DNA of 64,000 nt, taken from Pseudoalteromonas byunsanensis (GTDB lineage Bacteria > Pseudomonadota > Gammaproteobacteria > Enterobacterales > Alteromonadaceae). This document shows, piece after piece, positions 54,253-63,424 of the stretch. A model generated the notes under the pieces. The model was given only the letters and a program-made list of their open reading frames with translations. It was not told the origin of the DNA and searched no databases. The DNA lies in contig NZ_MNAN01000035.1 of assembly GCF_001854475.1 (NCBI RefSeq), positions 450,176 through 514,175 of the forward strand. The letters are read 5' to 3'. Position 1 is the stretch's first letter. Every line of letters begins with the position of its first letter. Made by a program: the position numbers and the translations under genes.

Positions 54253-55080
54253 CTACTTACTTGGCAAATATTTAACCGGATTAACAGCTTGACCTCTAAA
54301 ACGAATTTCAAAACGTAACGCTGTTTTAGTGGCATCTGTACTACCCATTTCGGCAATTTTTTGCCCAACTTTAACTTTTTGCTGCTCAGTGACCTCTAGC
54401 TTCGAGTTATGTGCATAAGCACTGAGATAATCGTCATTGTGTTTCAAAATGATCAAATTACCGTATCCTCTCAAGGCACTGCCAGCATATACAACAACCC
54501 CATCAGCAGCCGCCTTAACCGGGGCCCCTTCTACATTGGTGATTTGAAGTCCTTTATAACCATTTTCTTTACTAGAAAAACGTTTAGTCACCTTACCAAC
54601 GGCAGGCCAACGCCAACGTACCTTATTGGAAAATATAACTTTAGATTCGTTGTCATTTTTACTGCTATGTTTTTGAACATACTCTCGTTGTTTTGGCTGA
54701 TCAAGCTCTTTTTTCGTAATTTTGTTATTTTTTTGTTTCTTTTTACTGGACTTATCGGTACTGATTGTGTATTTTTTGCGCTTTTTATTTTTATTTTGAG
54801 GATTCTCTACATAAATCATTTGGCCTGGGTAAATCACGTAAGGCGGCTTAATTCCATTTATTTGCGCAATTGTTCTAACATCTTTATTTGCGCTAAAAGC
54901 AATGGCAAAAAGCGTATCTCCTTTTTGAACCTGATATCGGTTATTTTTTATATGAATTTTTTGTGATGAACTGGACTTACCAGATGATAAGCTAGTGACT
55001 GGCGCAGGTGTATGGCGACTTGAACATCCAGCTAATAACATACAAACAGTTGTCAGTATCAACAAGTATGTTTTAAGCAT
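54253..55080 (-). CDS. nlpD: Murein hydrolase activator lipoprotein NlpD
   Basis: Outer-membrane lipoprotein that activates AmiC at division. 275 residues. Lipobox LLAGC has C19. A LysM domain (about 48-95) is followed by a lysine-rich linker and a LytM domain (about 155-272) whose first metal motif is degenerate (KENGYKGLQI), as expected of a non-catalytic activator. It is in the conserved surE-pcm-nlpD-rpoS order. Confidence 0.94.
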   Translation of the reverse strand: MLKTYLLILTTVCMLLAGCSSRHTPAPVTSLSSGKSSSSQKIHIKNNRYQVQKGDTLFAIAFSANKDVRTIAQINGIKPPYVIYPGQMIYVENPQNKNKKRKKYTISTDKSSKKKQKNNKITKKELDQPKQREYVQKHSSKNDNESKVIFSNKVRWRWPAVGKVTKRFSSKENGYKGLQITNVEGAPVKAAADGVVVYAGSALRGYGNLIILKHNDDYLSAYAHNSKLEVTEQQKVKVGQKIAEMGSTDATKTALRFEIRFRGQAVNPVKYLPSK

Positions 55081-55153
55081 TCGTCACCTTTTATTTTTAT
55101 TGTTGTTTTATGATATTGTGAAACTGAACAACGCACAGTTGTAGTCTTTTAAA

Positions 55154-55792
55154 TTAGATAATATCTCCAGCGACCAAAGGAACAAACCTCACTGGTGCTA
55201 GACGATGCTCAACGAACTGCTCCCCCTTACGAACAAACAAAGTAAGCTGTTGCTCTTGCTCCCCTAAAGGAACAATCAATGCACCTTCATCTTCAAGCTG
55301 AGCTAGTAACTGCTTTGGAACCTCTTTTGCAGCTGCCGTAACAATGATACCAGCAAAAGGTGCCTTAGATTGCCACCCCTGCCATCCATCTCCATGTTTC
55401 ATAGCGACATTATACAAATCAAGCATATGCAAACGACGCTTGGCTTGCCACTGCAATGCTTTAATACGCTCGACACTACACACTTCTTCGAATAACTGTG
55501 CAAGGATAGCTGTTTGGTAACCTGAGCCTGTGCCTATTTCAAGCACTTTCCCAACAACACCTACTTGCCTAAGAACCTCAGTCATTTTTGCAACAATGTA
55601 AGGCTGTGAAATGGTTTGTCCCTGACCGATAGGCAATGCGGTATTTTCGTATGACTTATGTTGTAATACATCATCGACAAATAGATGCCGAGGCGTACTT
55701 TCCATCACCTTTAGCACCTGTTCATCTTGTACGCCCTGAGTTCTTAGCTGCTGTACTAGCGCATGGGCACTTCGTTTATAGCTGCTGAGCAC
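55154..55792 (-). CDS. pcm: Protein-L-isoaspartate O-methyltransferase
   Basis: Repairs isoaspartyl residues using SAM. 212 residues from GTG 55792, which begins 2 nt after the surE stop; AGAGGG lies upstream. An in-frame TTG at 55816 is less likely. SAM motif LEIGTGSGYQTA, PIGQGQTISQPY, and the C-terminal RFVPLV are diagnostic. Confidence 0.95.
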   Translation of the reverse strand: MLSSYKRSAHALVQQLRTQGVQDEQVLKVMESTPRHLFVDDVLQHKSYENTALPIGQGQTISQPYIVAKMTEVLRQVGVVGKVLEIGTGSGYQTAILAQLFEEVCSVERIKALQWQAKRRLHMLDLYNVAMKHGDGWQGWQSKAPFAGIIVTAAAKEVPKQLLAQLEDEGALIVPLGEQEQQLTLFVRKGEQFVEHRLAPVRFVPLVAGDII

Positions 55793-55794
55793 GG

Positions 55795-56544
55795 CTACTT
55801 TCCCTCTTTCAACCAATTAGCCACCGCGTCGAGGCTGTCATGCGCAGTCATATCAACTTTTAAAGGTGTAATCGCAGCATAACCATTGTTCACAGCATGA
55901 AAGTCCGTTCCTTCTCCAGCATCACTCTCCGAACCTAAGCTTCCATACCAAAACACATCTCTCCCCCAAGGGTCCTGCTGTTTAGTCATAGTTTCAGCTT
56001 TATGGCGAGCTCCAAGGCGACAAACTTTCGCGCCTTTAAGTTCCGTGATCGGAATATCTGGCACATTGATATTAATGATTTGATCTCTAGGTAATGGATG
56101 ATTCTGTAATTGCTTAATAATATCTAGCGTCACTTGTGCAGCGGTTTCATAATGGGCTTCTTCTTTGGAACACAAAGATACGGCAATCGCAGGCAGGCCT
56201 AGATGTCGTCCCTCTGTAGCCGCAGCAACTGTCCCAGAGTACAAAGTATCATCTCCTAGATTTGCGCCACAGTTGATACCCGCCACCACAAGATCTGGCA
56301 GTTCATCCATCAATTGGCTAACACCCAAGTGTACACAGTCGGTCGGAGTGCCGTTCACGGAAATAAAGCCATTTTCCAAAACAGTGGCACGCAGTGGGTT
56401 AAGTAGCGTCAATGAACTACTCGCGCCACTGCAATTACGATCCGGCGCTACCACCGTTACCTGTGCAATTTGTTTGAGCGCCTGATATAAAACCGCAATA
56501 CCTTTAGCGTGAACACCATCATCATTACTAAGCAGGATTCGCAT
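55795..56544 (-). CDS. surE: 5'/3'-nucleotidase SurE
   Basis: Metal-dependent nucleoside monophosphate phosphatase and exopolyphosphatase, 249 residues. MRILLSNDDGVHAKG has the two metal-binding Asp; PDRNCSGASSSLT, NGTPTDCVHLG and VVAGINCGANLGDDTLYSGTV are family motifs. ATG 56544 has AGAGG upstream and lies inside the end of truD (17-nt overlap). Confidence 0.96.
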   Translation of the reverse strand: MRILLSNDDGVHAKGIAVLYQALKQIAQVTVVAPDRNCSGASSSLTLLNPLRATVLENGFISVNGTPTDCVHLGVSQLMDELPDLVVAGINCGANLGDDTLYSGTVAAATEGRHLGLPAIAVSLCSKEEAHYETAAQVTLDIIKQLQNHPLPRDQIININVPDIPITELKGAKVCRLGARHKAETMTKQQDPWGRDVFWYGSLGSESDAGEGTDFHAVNNGYAAITPLKVDMTAHDSLDAVANWLKEGK

Positions 56545-57571
56545 CAACGACCTCTTGATTAAAGTTATCTTTACTTGCATCACGATGCTGTACTAACTCT
56601 CTTAATACAGCCGTAGCAAATGTCCCTTTTGGTAAACTAAACGACAATTTAATGGTAGCGCTATCTATCGTTTCGACCTGTAATTGGTTCGGTATCAAGC
56701 GCAACGCCCGTCGTTCTGTTTTTAAGCCTAACTGGCCTAGGCTCTGTTGCCAAGCACTATATGGCTCTATCCATTGCCTTTCTTGCTCTACCAAGCCTTT
56801 TTCACCCTTGCCAACCATAGGTGCTGATAACATGATATCACCACTACTTAAACGGGCGATGGTTTCATCACTGATGTCATCTTCAAAAAATGCGTTACTA
56901 CCACTGAGTAGAAAAACTTCTCTGTGCCAAGTTTTCGCTAAGCCATGCTCGGCCACTCGCAGGCTCACTAACTGATTAAAGATATGTGAGCGTGCCGCTG
57001 ATATTACGATACCGCGTAACTTCTTATCACGGATCTGCTCTCCTGCAAATAAACGCTCCGCCAACTCAAGATTATAACCGCCATGGCCAAAACGCTGTTC
57101 ACCAAAGTAATTGGGAACTCCCTGACGTACCGCATTGATTCGAGACAATATATCAAGAGGAGTATCCACATTACGCAGAATAATTTTGAAATGGTTACCA
57201 CTATGGCAGCCCGTACGTAGCTTGCGATTATGCCTAGTTTGTTTAACAATAAATACGCTGTCACTGTTGAGTGCACTGAAGTCAATATGCTTTTTGATCG
57301 CTACAGGTACACTAAACCATTGACTGCAAACGCCATGACGGTCCTTTAACCCAGCATAACTAACATCCCGAGGCGCTACGCCAGCTAGCTTAGCTATTTG
57401 TTTGGCAACAAACTGTGTGTTCTCGCCTTTTTTTATCACTTGCAAACATACATGTTCACCTTCACCACTGAGCGGAATATCCAAGATCTCATCGACCATG
57501 AAGTCTTCAGCTGAGCTTTTAAAATCACCTCGTGACAATGGTTGGCCATATAAATAATTTAACTGTTTCAT
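56528..57571 (-). CDS. truD: tRNA pseudouridine(13) synthase TruD
   Basis: 347 residues. The catalytic Asp is in SYAGLKDRHGV, with FKIILRN, VPNYFGEQRFG and the TruD insertion domain between. It overlaps ispF by 4 nt and surE by 17 nt, consistent with a tightly coupled operon. Confidence 0.96.
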   Translation of the reverse strand: MKQLNYLYGQPLSRGDFKSSAEDFMVDEILDIPLSGEGEHVCLQVIKKGENTQFVAKQIAKLAGVAPRDVSYAGLKDRHGVCSQWFSVPVAIKKHIDFSALNSDSVFIVKQTRHNRKLRTGCHSGNHFKIILRNVDTPLDILSRINAVRQGVPNYFGEQRFGHGGYNLELAERLFAGEQIRDKKLRGIVISAARSHIFNQLVSLRVAEHGLAKTWHREVFLLSGSNAFFEDDISDETIARLSSGDIMLSAPMVGKGEKGLVEQERQWIEPYSAWQQSLGQLGLKTERRALRLIPNQLQVETIDSATIKLSFSLPKGTFATAVLRELVQHRDASKDNFNQEVVDANPA

Positions 57572-58044
57572 GTTTTCATCAACACCACTACTGCATGGGC
57601 TGATATGCCCTCCTTACGCCCCTCAAAGCCAAGCTTTTCTGTGGTGGTCGCTTTAACATTAACTTGAGTTATATCAGCTTCGCAGTCCTTGGCTAAATTC
57701 TCACGCATCGCATCAATGTGAGGTCTCATTTTTGGAGCCTGGGCAACGATAGTAACGTCACAATTTCCAAGCCGATAACCCATGTCCTTCATTTGCGCTA
57801 CTACACGACGCAATAAAATACGACTATCAATACCTGCAAATTCGTCCGAGGTATCAGGGAAGTGCTTACCTATGTCACCCAACGCTAATGCGCCAAGCAG
57901 TGCATCACATAAAGCATGAATAGCAACATCCCCATCAGAGTGCGCAATAAAACCATGCTGGTAAGGGATTTTTTCTCCACAAATGGTCAAAGGACCCCCG
58001 CCACCAAACTTGTGTACGTCAAAACCATGGCCAATTCTAATCAT
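57568..58044 (-). CDS. ispF: 2-C-methyl-D-erythritol 2,4-cyclodiphosphate synthase
   Basis: MEP-pathway enzyme, 158 residues. Zinc ligands D8 and H10 lie in GHGFDVHKF; HSDGDVAIHALCDALLGA and the C-terminal TTEKLGFEGRKEGI are diagnostic. It overlaps ispD by 8 nt. Confidence 0.97.
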   Translation of the reverse strand: MIRIGHGFDVHKFGGGGPLTICGEKIPYQHGFIAHSDGDVAIHALCDALLGALALGDIGKHFPDTSDEFAGIDSRILLRRVVAQMKDMGYRLGNCDVTIVAQAPKMRPHIDAMRENLAKDCEADITQVNVKATTTEKLGFEGRKEGISAHAVVVLMKT

Positions 58045-58741
58045 TACTTTTACTCTCCCGCTGTTTTGCCAATAGAAAACACGCTAAGTCATAATCTTCT
58101 GGGGTGGTTATTTTAATGTTGTCGCTGCGACCTGGTATGAGTTTAACACTCTGCTGTGCCCATTCCATTGCTGACGCTTCATCGGTAATAGAAATACCTT
58201 TACTAAGCGCTTGCTCTAGGGCACTTTTGAGTTTTTCATAAGGAAAAAATTGAGGGGTTAGAGCTTGCCATAAATGCTCGCGGGGAACCGTTTCAAGGCT
58301 GTGTGTATCTCCCCTTTTAATAGTATCTTTTACTTTTGCAGCTAGAATGCCACCTTCATTATAAAACACACACTCGTTAATCAAGGAACGAATATCACTA
58401 GCTAATACCAGAGGGCGAGCAGCATCGTGCACTAATACCCAGTCAGGCTGCGTTTCGGCCAATGCATATAGCCCATTCAATACCGAATCAGCTCGTTCTT
58501 TTCCGCCACCGACTCGCAGAATCCTTTGATCTGAAAATCTCAATGTGCTGAAATATTCATCATCCTCACTGACCACGACTGCGATTTTACAAAGCTCGCT
58601 AAGCTCCCCTAACTTATCTAAGGTATGTTCTAAGATTGTTTTACCTACAACTTTTAGGTACTGCTTTGGATAGCCGACTTGCATTCTACTACCCACCCCG
58701 GCTGCAGGGACTATGGCAGCAATTTTAATGGTTTGATTCAT
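58037..58741 (-). CDS. ispD: 2-C-methyl-D-erythritol 4-phosphate cytidylyltransferase
   Basis: MEP-pathway enzyme, 234 residues. The CTP-binding loop is VPAAGVGSRMQ; WVLVHDAARPLV and the TDEASAMEW segment follow. It overlaps ftsB by 17 nt. Confidence 0.97.
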   Translation of the reverse strand: MNQTIKIAAIVPAAGVGSRMQVGYPKQYLKVVGKTILEHTLDKLGELSELCKIAVVVSEDDEYFSTLRFSDQRILRVGGGKERADSVLNGLYALAETQPDWVLVHDAARPLVLASDIRSLINECVFYNEGGILAAKVKDTIKRGDTHSLETVPREHLWQALTPQFFPYEKLKSALEQALSKGISITDEASAMEWAQQSVKLIPGRSDNIKITTPEDYDLACFLLAKQRESKSND

Positions 58742-59018
58742 TGTGTTTTCTTGGTAAAACCCGAATAAATGTTTCGTTTTCTTTGATCATGCCAAGCTCG
58801 TGGCGTGCTCGCTCTTCAACCCCTTCTAGACCGAGTTTTAGATCTTCAATATCCGCTTTAAGTAGCTTATTGCGCTTTGATAACTTGGCGTTGAGCGCTT
58901 GATGTGAATTGACCGCGCTTTTGATTTGCGTATAGTCTTGAATACCGTTGTTGCCAAACCATAAACGGTACTGCAAAAACAGCACTAAACTCAGTAAAAT
59001 TAATTGAAATAGACGCAC
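58725..59018 (-). CDS. ftsB: Cell division protein FtsB
   Basis: 97-residue bitopic membrane protein of the FtsQLB divisome complex. One N-terminal transmembrane helix (about 3-21), then YRLWFGNNGIQDY, a leucine-type coiled coil (about 30-70) and the VEERARHELGMI segment with conserved E and R. First gene of the ftsB-ispD-ispF-truD-surE-pcm run. Confidence 0.95.
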   Translation of the reverse strand: MRLFQLILLSLVLFLQYRLWFGNNGIQDYTQIKSAVNSHQALNAKLSKRNKLLKADIEDLKLGLEGVEERARHELGMIKENETFIRVLPRKHNESNH

Positions 59019-59058
59019 TGGCTAGCCTCCCAAATACAAGGCTATTGCATAATTCACG

Positions 59059-59691
59059 TTAATGGTGTCGTTGTTTAGTCGCTTTAACATTGGTCCAATT
59101 TATCATACTGGCAAGCAGCATTTCTCTTAAGCTTAGCAAGCGGGGCGCAACGACTTTTTCGTATTGCCAACGGTGGCCACAGCAGGCCGCAGTCATTAAC
59201 AGCTTTGTTGGTGTGTACAACTTAAAGGTGCTTTGATGACTGACACCTGAACTAGCAAACCAACCATACTGGTTACAATGTACTGCATTGTCCCTCACTT
59301 GATCTAAGCTGTCCATGACTACCTGCATATACCCCGACTCGCAGATCAGCACCGGTACCACTAATCCAACTTTTGCTTTTTGCGAAAAAAAGCTATGGTT
59401 TTTATGTTGGTCAAATTGTGGCAGCGTCTTTTTTTGTGATGCCAACCAACAGCCATTTTGACTATCTAATTGTAACGGCACCTCACCCTGAGTGATATGT
59501 CGAGCAGCCCTCTCAACATAGTATGGTAAGCTCAATAATTTACGCTGCAACTGCTCACCGCTATACTGCTTCGCTAGAAGCGGGATTTCCCGTGCATAAA
59601 ACACGTTAACCAGCTCTGCAAACTGTAATCGCTCGTGCTCATTTTGCCACAGGTTGCTTTGCTTACTATCCGCTATATTTTGCTTTACCAC
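59059..59691 (-). CDS. Uncharacterised protein
   Basis: 210 residues that I do not recognise. No signal peptide or membrane helix is evident. Aromatic and cysteine-containing segments (HCNQYGWFASSG, MTAACCGHRWQYE) suggest a folded cytosolic protein; the ACCGH motif could bind a metal, but that is speculation. A basic C-terminus ends in KQRHH. It lies 40 bp upstream of ftsB on the same strand and could be cotranscribed with the division and isoprenoid operon. Confidence 0.7.
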   Translation of the reverse strand: MVKQNIADSKQSNLWQNEHERLQFAELVNVFYAREIPLLAKQYSGEQLQRKLLSLPYYVERAARHITQGEVPLQLDSQNGCWLASQKKTLPQFDQHKNHSFFSQKAKVGLVVPVLICESGYMQVVMDSLDQVRDNAVHCNQYGWFASSGVSHQSTFKLYTPTKLLMTAACCGHRWQYEKVVAPRLLSLREMLLASMINWTNVKATKQRHH

Positions 59692-59740
59692 ACACCCTCC
59701 ATCAACTGAGAAAAGTTATAGCATGGTAAGCACCGGCAGG

Positions 59741-60220
59741 CTAGCCTTTCGCTCGCAGCCCTAGTTTAGCGTTACCGTTTTCAAGAAACTGTACCACCGC
59801 GTCACGCTTTTTACCCAATAATAAGCTGCCGTCAGCTAAGAACATAAAGTTCTGCCAGCAACGCTTAAATACCTCAAAACGGGTTTCTATTATCTGGTCC
59901 CGTGACAAACAGAAGTAAACCGTTGTGTTGTCTTCCCAATTTAAAAAAGAACATATCTCTTGCGGCAATATCTGTTGACCATCTTCCCATGGTTTCTCCC
60001 AACTCACCTGCTCACTCCAGGTATCTTCACTTCCTGGCCACTCTGATTTAGTGAAAAAGTCAGGGTGGTCTTTTTCTCTGGAAACCATGGTACTCCATAG
60101 TACCCCAGCACGTTCTCGGCTCATTAGTTTTATTGCGTTAAGATCAGCTATATCTATGGGTAAATCCTGATGCTTGAATACCCAAGCTTTTTTAAACTCA
60201 TCTATAGAAATATAATTCAT
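59741..60220 (-). CDS. DUF2947 family protein
   Basis: 159 residues, rich in tryptophan and acidic residues (WPGSEDTWSEQVSWEKPWED), no membrane segment. The start (MNYISIDEFKKAWVFKHQDLP) resembles the DUF2947 family of Vibrio and Shewanella, as far as I recall it. Function unknown. It is divergent from the DUF1653 gene, 63 bp away. Confidence 0.75.
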   Translation of the reverse strand: MNYISIDEFKKAWVFKHQDLPIDIADLNAIKLMSRERAGVLWSTMVSREKDHPDFFTKSEWPGSEDTWSEQVSWEKPWEDGQQILPQEICSFLNWEDNTTVYFCLSRDQIIETRFEVFKRCWQNFMFLADGSLLLGKKRDAVVQFLENGNAKLGLRAKG

Positions 60221-60283
60221 TACTTAGCCATGTTGGCACTCTCAATAACAAACGAGTATACCGCACTGCAACAGGAGCGAACA

Positions 60284-60517
60284 ATGCAACAATCATTAAA
60301 ACAGGGTATTTATCAACATTACAAAGGCGCCCATTACAAAGTGCACCATTTAGCAACCCACAGCGAAACAGGCGAAATTATGGTTGTATATCAAACTTTG
60401 TATGGCGATTTTGATTTTTGGGTACGCCCATTGAGTATGTTTATCGAACAGGTAATTATAGACGGAGTCTCAATACCACGCTTTAAGTACATTTGTGAAA
60501 ATGAATATGCGAAATAG
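60284..60517 (+). CDS. DUF1653 domain protein
   Basis: 77 residues from ATG 60284 (AGGAG upstream); the frame is open further upstream but runs across the divergent DUF2947 start. IYQHYKGAHYKVHHLATHSETGE and VVYQTLYGDFDFWVRPLSMF are the signature of this small beta-barrel family. Function unknown. Confidence 0.88.
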   Translation: MQQSLKQGIYQHYKGAHYKVHHLATHSETGEIMVVYQTLYGDFDFWVRPLSMFIEQVIIDGVSIPRFKYICENEYAK

Positions 60518-60590
60518 ATCTCACGCCTAGAGTTATGCCTTGGTTTTATGGCACTATAACCTCATCAGACCAGATCCTTAGGAAATTATT

Positions 60591-61427
60591 GTGAGCTTCG
60601 AAGGTACTAATAACTACATAGCCAGTAATGCACTTAAACAAGCCGTGAATGCTGCGGTTGTGCTCGAAAAACCCTTATTAATAAAAGGCGAACCCGGAAC
60701 AGGCAAGACTATGCTTGCACAAGAACTAGCCAACAGTCTGAATACAGAACTGATCCAGTGGCATATCAAGTCAACCACCAAAGCACAACAAGGCTTATAT
60801 GAATATGACGCAGTGTCTCGCTTAAGAGACAGTCAATTAGGTGATCAGAAAGTTCATGATATTAGCAACTACATAGTAAAAGGTAAGTTGTGGCAAGCAT
60901 TTGAAGGCACTCAACGCCCTGTACTGCTGATTGACGAAATTGATAAAGCAGATATAGAGTTTCCCAATGACTTACTACTTGAACTCGACAAAATGGAGTT
61001 TCATGTTTATGAAACGGGGGAAAGAGTTAGTGCTAAAGTACGCCCGATTGTGATCATCACATCAAACAATGAGAAAGAACTTCCAGACGCTTTTCTTCGC
61101 CGCTGCTTTTTTCACTATATTGATTTTCCATCGCCTGAACAGATGAAACAGATCATTGATGTACATTACCCAAACATCAAAAACGATTTGGTACAGCAGG
61201 CATTAGAATCATTTTTTAAGCTACGAGAAATACCTGGCTTGAAGAAAAAACCTAGCACCAGCGAGCTGCTAGATTGGCTTAAACTGTTGATGGCTGAGGA
61301 TATTGACATCAGTACCCTTCGAGATCAAAGCCATGCTGGAGGCCTAATGCCGCTATTTGGGGCACTATTAAAAAATGAACAAGATGTTAGTCTCATCGAA
61401 AAACTAGCTTTCATGAGTAAACGGTAA
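60591..61427 (+). CDS. MoxR-type AAA+ ATPase
   Basis: 278 residues from GTG 60591 (AGGAAA upstream). Walker A GEPGTGKT (about 36-43), Walker B VLLIDEIDKAD, sensor 1 VIITSNNEKELPDAFLRRC. MoxR ATPases act as chaperones with a VWA-domain partner to insert cofactors or assemble complexes. The partner is the next gene, 3 nt downstream. The client is unknown. Confidence 0.92.
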   Translation: MSFEGTNNYIASNALKQAVNAAVVLEKPLLIKGEPGTGKTMLAQELANSLNTELIQWHIKSTTKAQQGLYEYDAVSRLRDSQLGDQKVHDISNYIVKGKLWQAFEGTQRPVLLIDEIDKADIEFPNDLLLELDKMEFHVYETGERVSAKVRPIVIITSNNEKELPDAFLRRCFFHYIDFPSPEQMKQIIDVHYPNIKNDLVQQALESFFKLREIPGLKKKPSTSELLDWLKLLMAEDIDISTLRDQSHAGGLMPLFGALLKNEQDVSLIEKLAFMSKR

Positions 61428-61430
61428 ATT

Positions 61431-62618
61431 ATGCTAATCGATTTCTTTTTTACACTCAGAAGATACGGACTAAAAGTCTCTCCTCGAGAGTTGCTCGATT
61501 GTATCAATGCGCTTAACCATGGCTTAGCATTTTCGAATTTAGATGCATTTTATGAATTAAGTAAAACTATTTTCGTAAAAGATGAAACCCAATACGACAA
61601 ATTTGACCGCGCTTTCGCTGATTACTTTCGCGGTATTGAAGACATCGATTACTTAAGCCAACTGAAGAAAAACACTGATTTACCAGAAGATTGGCTACGA
61701 AAAGAGTTTGAGAAACACCTTACTCCAGAGCAAAAAGCCGAAATTGAGGCTATGGGTGGTTTAGATAAGCTCATAGACACGCTGAAACAACGCTTAGCAG
61801 AGCAGCAAAAGCGCCATGCCGGTGGCAATAAATGGGTTGGTACTGGTGGCACATCCCCCTTTGGTGCATACGGCTATAACCCAGAGGGCGTTAGAATTGG
61901 CCAGGATGGAAGCCGCCAACGCAGAGCAGTTAAAGTCTGGGACAAAAGGCAATACCGTAACCTTGATGCCGATAGTGAAATTTCTAGTCGTACTATGCAA
62001 CTTGCTCTTAAAAAGCTGCGTAAATTCGCAAGAAGTGGAGCCAGCGATCAACTCGATTTAAACGAAACAATTGCAGCAACCGCTAAACAAGGTGGCATGC
62101 TGGATGTAAAAATGGCGCCTGAACGACACAACGCCGTCAACGTGATTATGCTGTTCGATATCGGTGGCTCAATGGACGATTACATACACCTGTGTGAACA
62201 GCTATTTAGTGCCGCTCACAGTGAATTTAAGCACCTGGAGTTCTTCTACTTTCACAACTGCGTATATGAACATGTTTGGCAAGACAATAGTCGACGCGAA
62301 GCTAGCCTAATTGACACATTCAAGTTGATTAATCGCTTTGGAAAGGACTACCGACTGATTTTTGTAGGCGATGCCACAATGGGGCCATATGAAATCACAT
62401 ACTCTGGCGGCAGTGTTGAGCATTGGAACAGTGAGCCAGGAGCCTCATGGTTACAACGGCTCACGAACCACTTTGACAAAGTCGCTTGGCTTAATCCTCA
62501 ACCTCAAGAGTACTGGCCTTACTATCAGTCAATTGGGATAATTGAAGGTGCCATGGATGGTCGTATGTATCCATTGACACTCGCTGGTTTAAGTAACGCG
62601 ATTAAAAACCTCAGCTAA
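61431..62618 (+). CDS. VWA domain-containing protein (CoxE-like)
   Basis: 395 residues. The N-terminal half is helical and charged, with a Gly-rich linker (about 125-160, GGNKWVGTGGTSPFGAYGYNP). The C-terminal VWA-like domain has a variant MIDAS motif FDIGGSMDD (Gly replaces the usual first Ser) and the second metal residue in VGDATMGPYE. It pairs with the MoxR ATPase just upstream. There is no signal peptide, so it is cytosolic. The pair is common in proteobacteria but its client protein is unknown. Confidence 0.88.
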   Translation: MLIDFFFTLRRYGLKVSPRELLDCINALNHGLAFSNLDAFYELSKTIFVKDETQYDKFDRAFADYFRGIEDIDYLSQLKKNTDLPEDWLRKEFEKHLTPEQKAEIEAMGGLDKLIDTLKQRLAEQQKRHAGGNKWVGTGGTSPFGAYGYNPEGVRIGQDGSRQRRAVKVWDKRQYRNLDADSEISSRTMQLALKKLRKFARSGASDQLDLNETIAATAKQGGMLDVKMAPERHNAVNVIMLFDIGGSMDDYIHLCEQLFSAAHSEFKHLEFFYFHNCVYEHVWQDNSRREASLIDTFKLINRFGKDYRLIFVGDATMGPYEITYSGGSVEHWNSEPGASWLQRLTNHFDKVAWLNPQPQEYWPYYQSIGIIEGAMDGRMYPLTLAGLSNAIKNLS

Positions 62619-62877
62619 CAAATTACTGACGTTCAGTATCAATATAATGGTTAAAAGCCTCGCGTCATATTTACCCTTAAATATTCTTTTGACTATCAGC
62701 CTCAGGGGTCGAATCTTCAAGCATAGGGGTCGTTAAGCACACCACCACAAAAATAGGAAAGAGGTAAAAGGTGGACGTGCTGAAGACATACCGCTTATCC
62801 CGCAAAAATAAGCTAAATTTCAGTCTGTAGAAACCGCGAACTTAATCGAGGTTCCTACACTTAAATAAAGTCATTAC

Positions 62878-62994
62878 CTACTGTTCTGGTGGCTCTATAC
62901 CATCACCAGTACCTCCACCTGTAGAACCACCATGATCAGCTCCACTATAGCCTCCGAATATTAACTTAAGCAGATGTTGGGGGATTACTTTCAT
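62878..62994 (-). CDS. Small glycine-rich peptide, 38 residues
   Basis: ATG 62994 to TAG 62878, with AAGGAG (63007-63002) 7-8 nt upstream, as good a ribosome-binding site as any in the window. The peptide begins MKVIPQHLLKLIFGG and continues with a Gly/Ser/Thr-rich stretch (SGADHGGSTGGGTGDG) ending IEPPEQ. The hydrophobic LLKLIFGG followed by a Gly-rich tail recalls double-glycine leader peptides of secreted or modified peptides, but no export or modification gene is next to it. It is too short for most ORF callers. Confidence 0.55.
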   Translation of the reverse strand: MKVIPQHLLKLIFGGYSGADHGGSTGGGTGDGIEPPEQ

Positions 62995-63424
62995 ATGCAT
63001 ACTCCTTGTTTGAAAATAGCTTATATTGAATAACGAGATTAGATGCGGCTTTTATTCACATTAACACAACAGTTGTAATTTTAAACCTTTTTTGGGGACT
63101 TTCTCAAATACAAATCACAATGTAACGCACTTAACGCCAATTTCGCCGAAGTAATTTAATCAAGAGATATATATTCGACAAATATGCTATAGGTTAAGTG
63201 GGATGAACAAGTCTACCTCCTTCAGAATAAATGCGAAATAATGGACAATCATAATAGCTTTTACATAAGATAAGTCAGTTTAATAGCTGCTGGATCTAGC
63301 CACCAATGAGAGAGCTTCTGCGATTCAGTAGCCACTTTTAGCTAGCTCGACCAACAAAACTACACTCTACAAAAAACCCGCTGCATTTCTACAACAGGTT
63401 TATCGTAATGGGAGCTTGGTGCGC

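Noticed and set aside
54409..54966. 185-codon open frame opposite nlpD
   Set aside because: Antisense shadow of the AT-rich lysine linker of NlpD; composition is phenylalanine- and isoleucine-heavy, as expected of reverse-complemented lysine codons.
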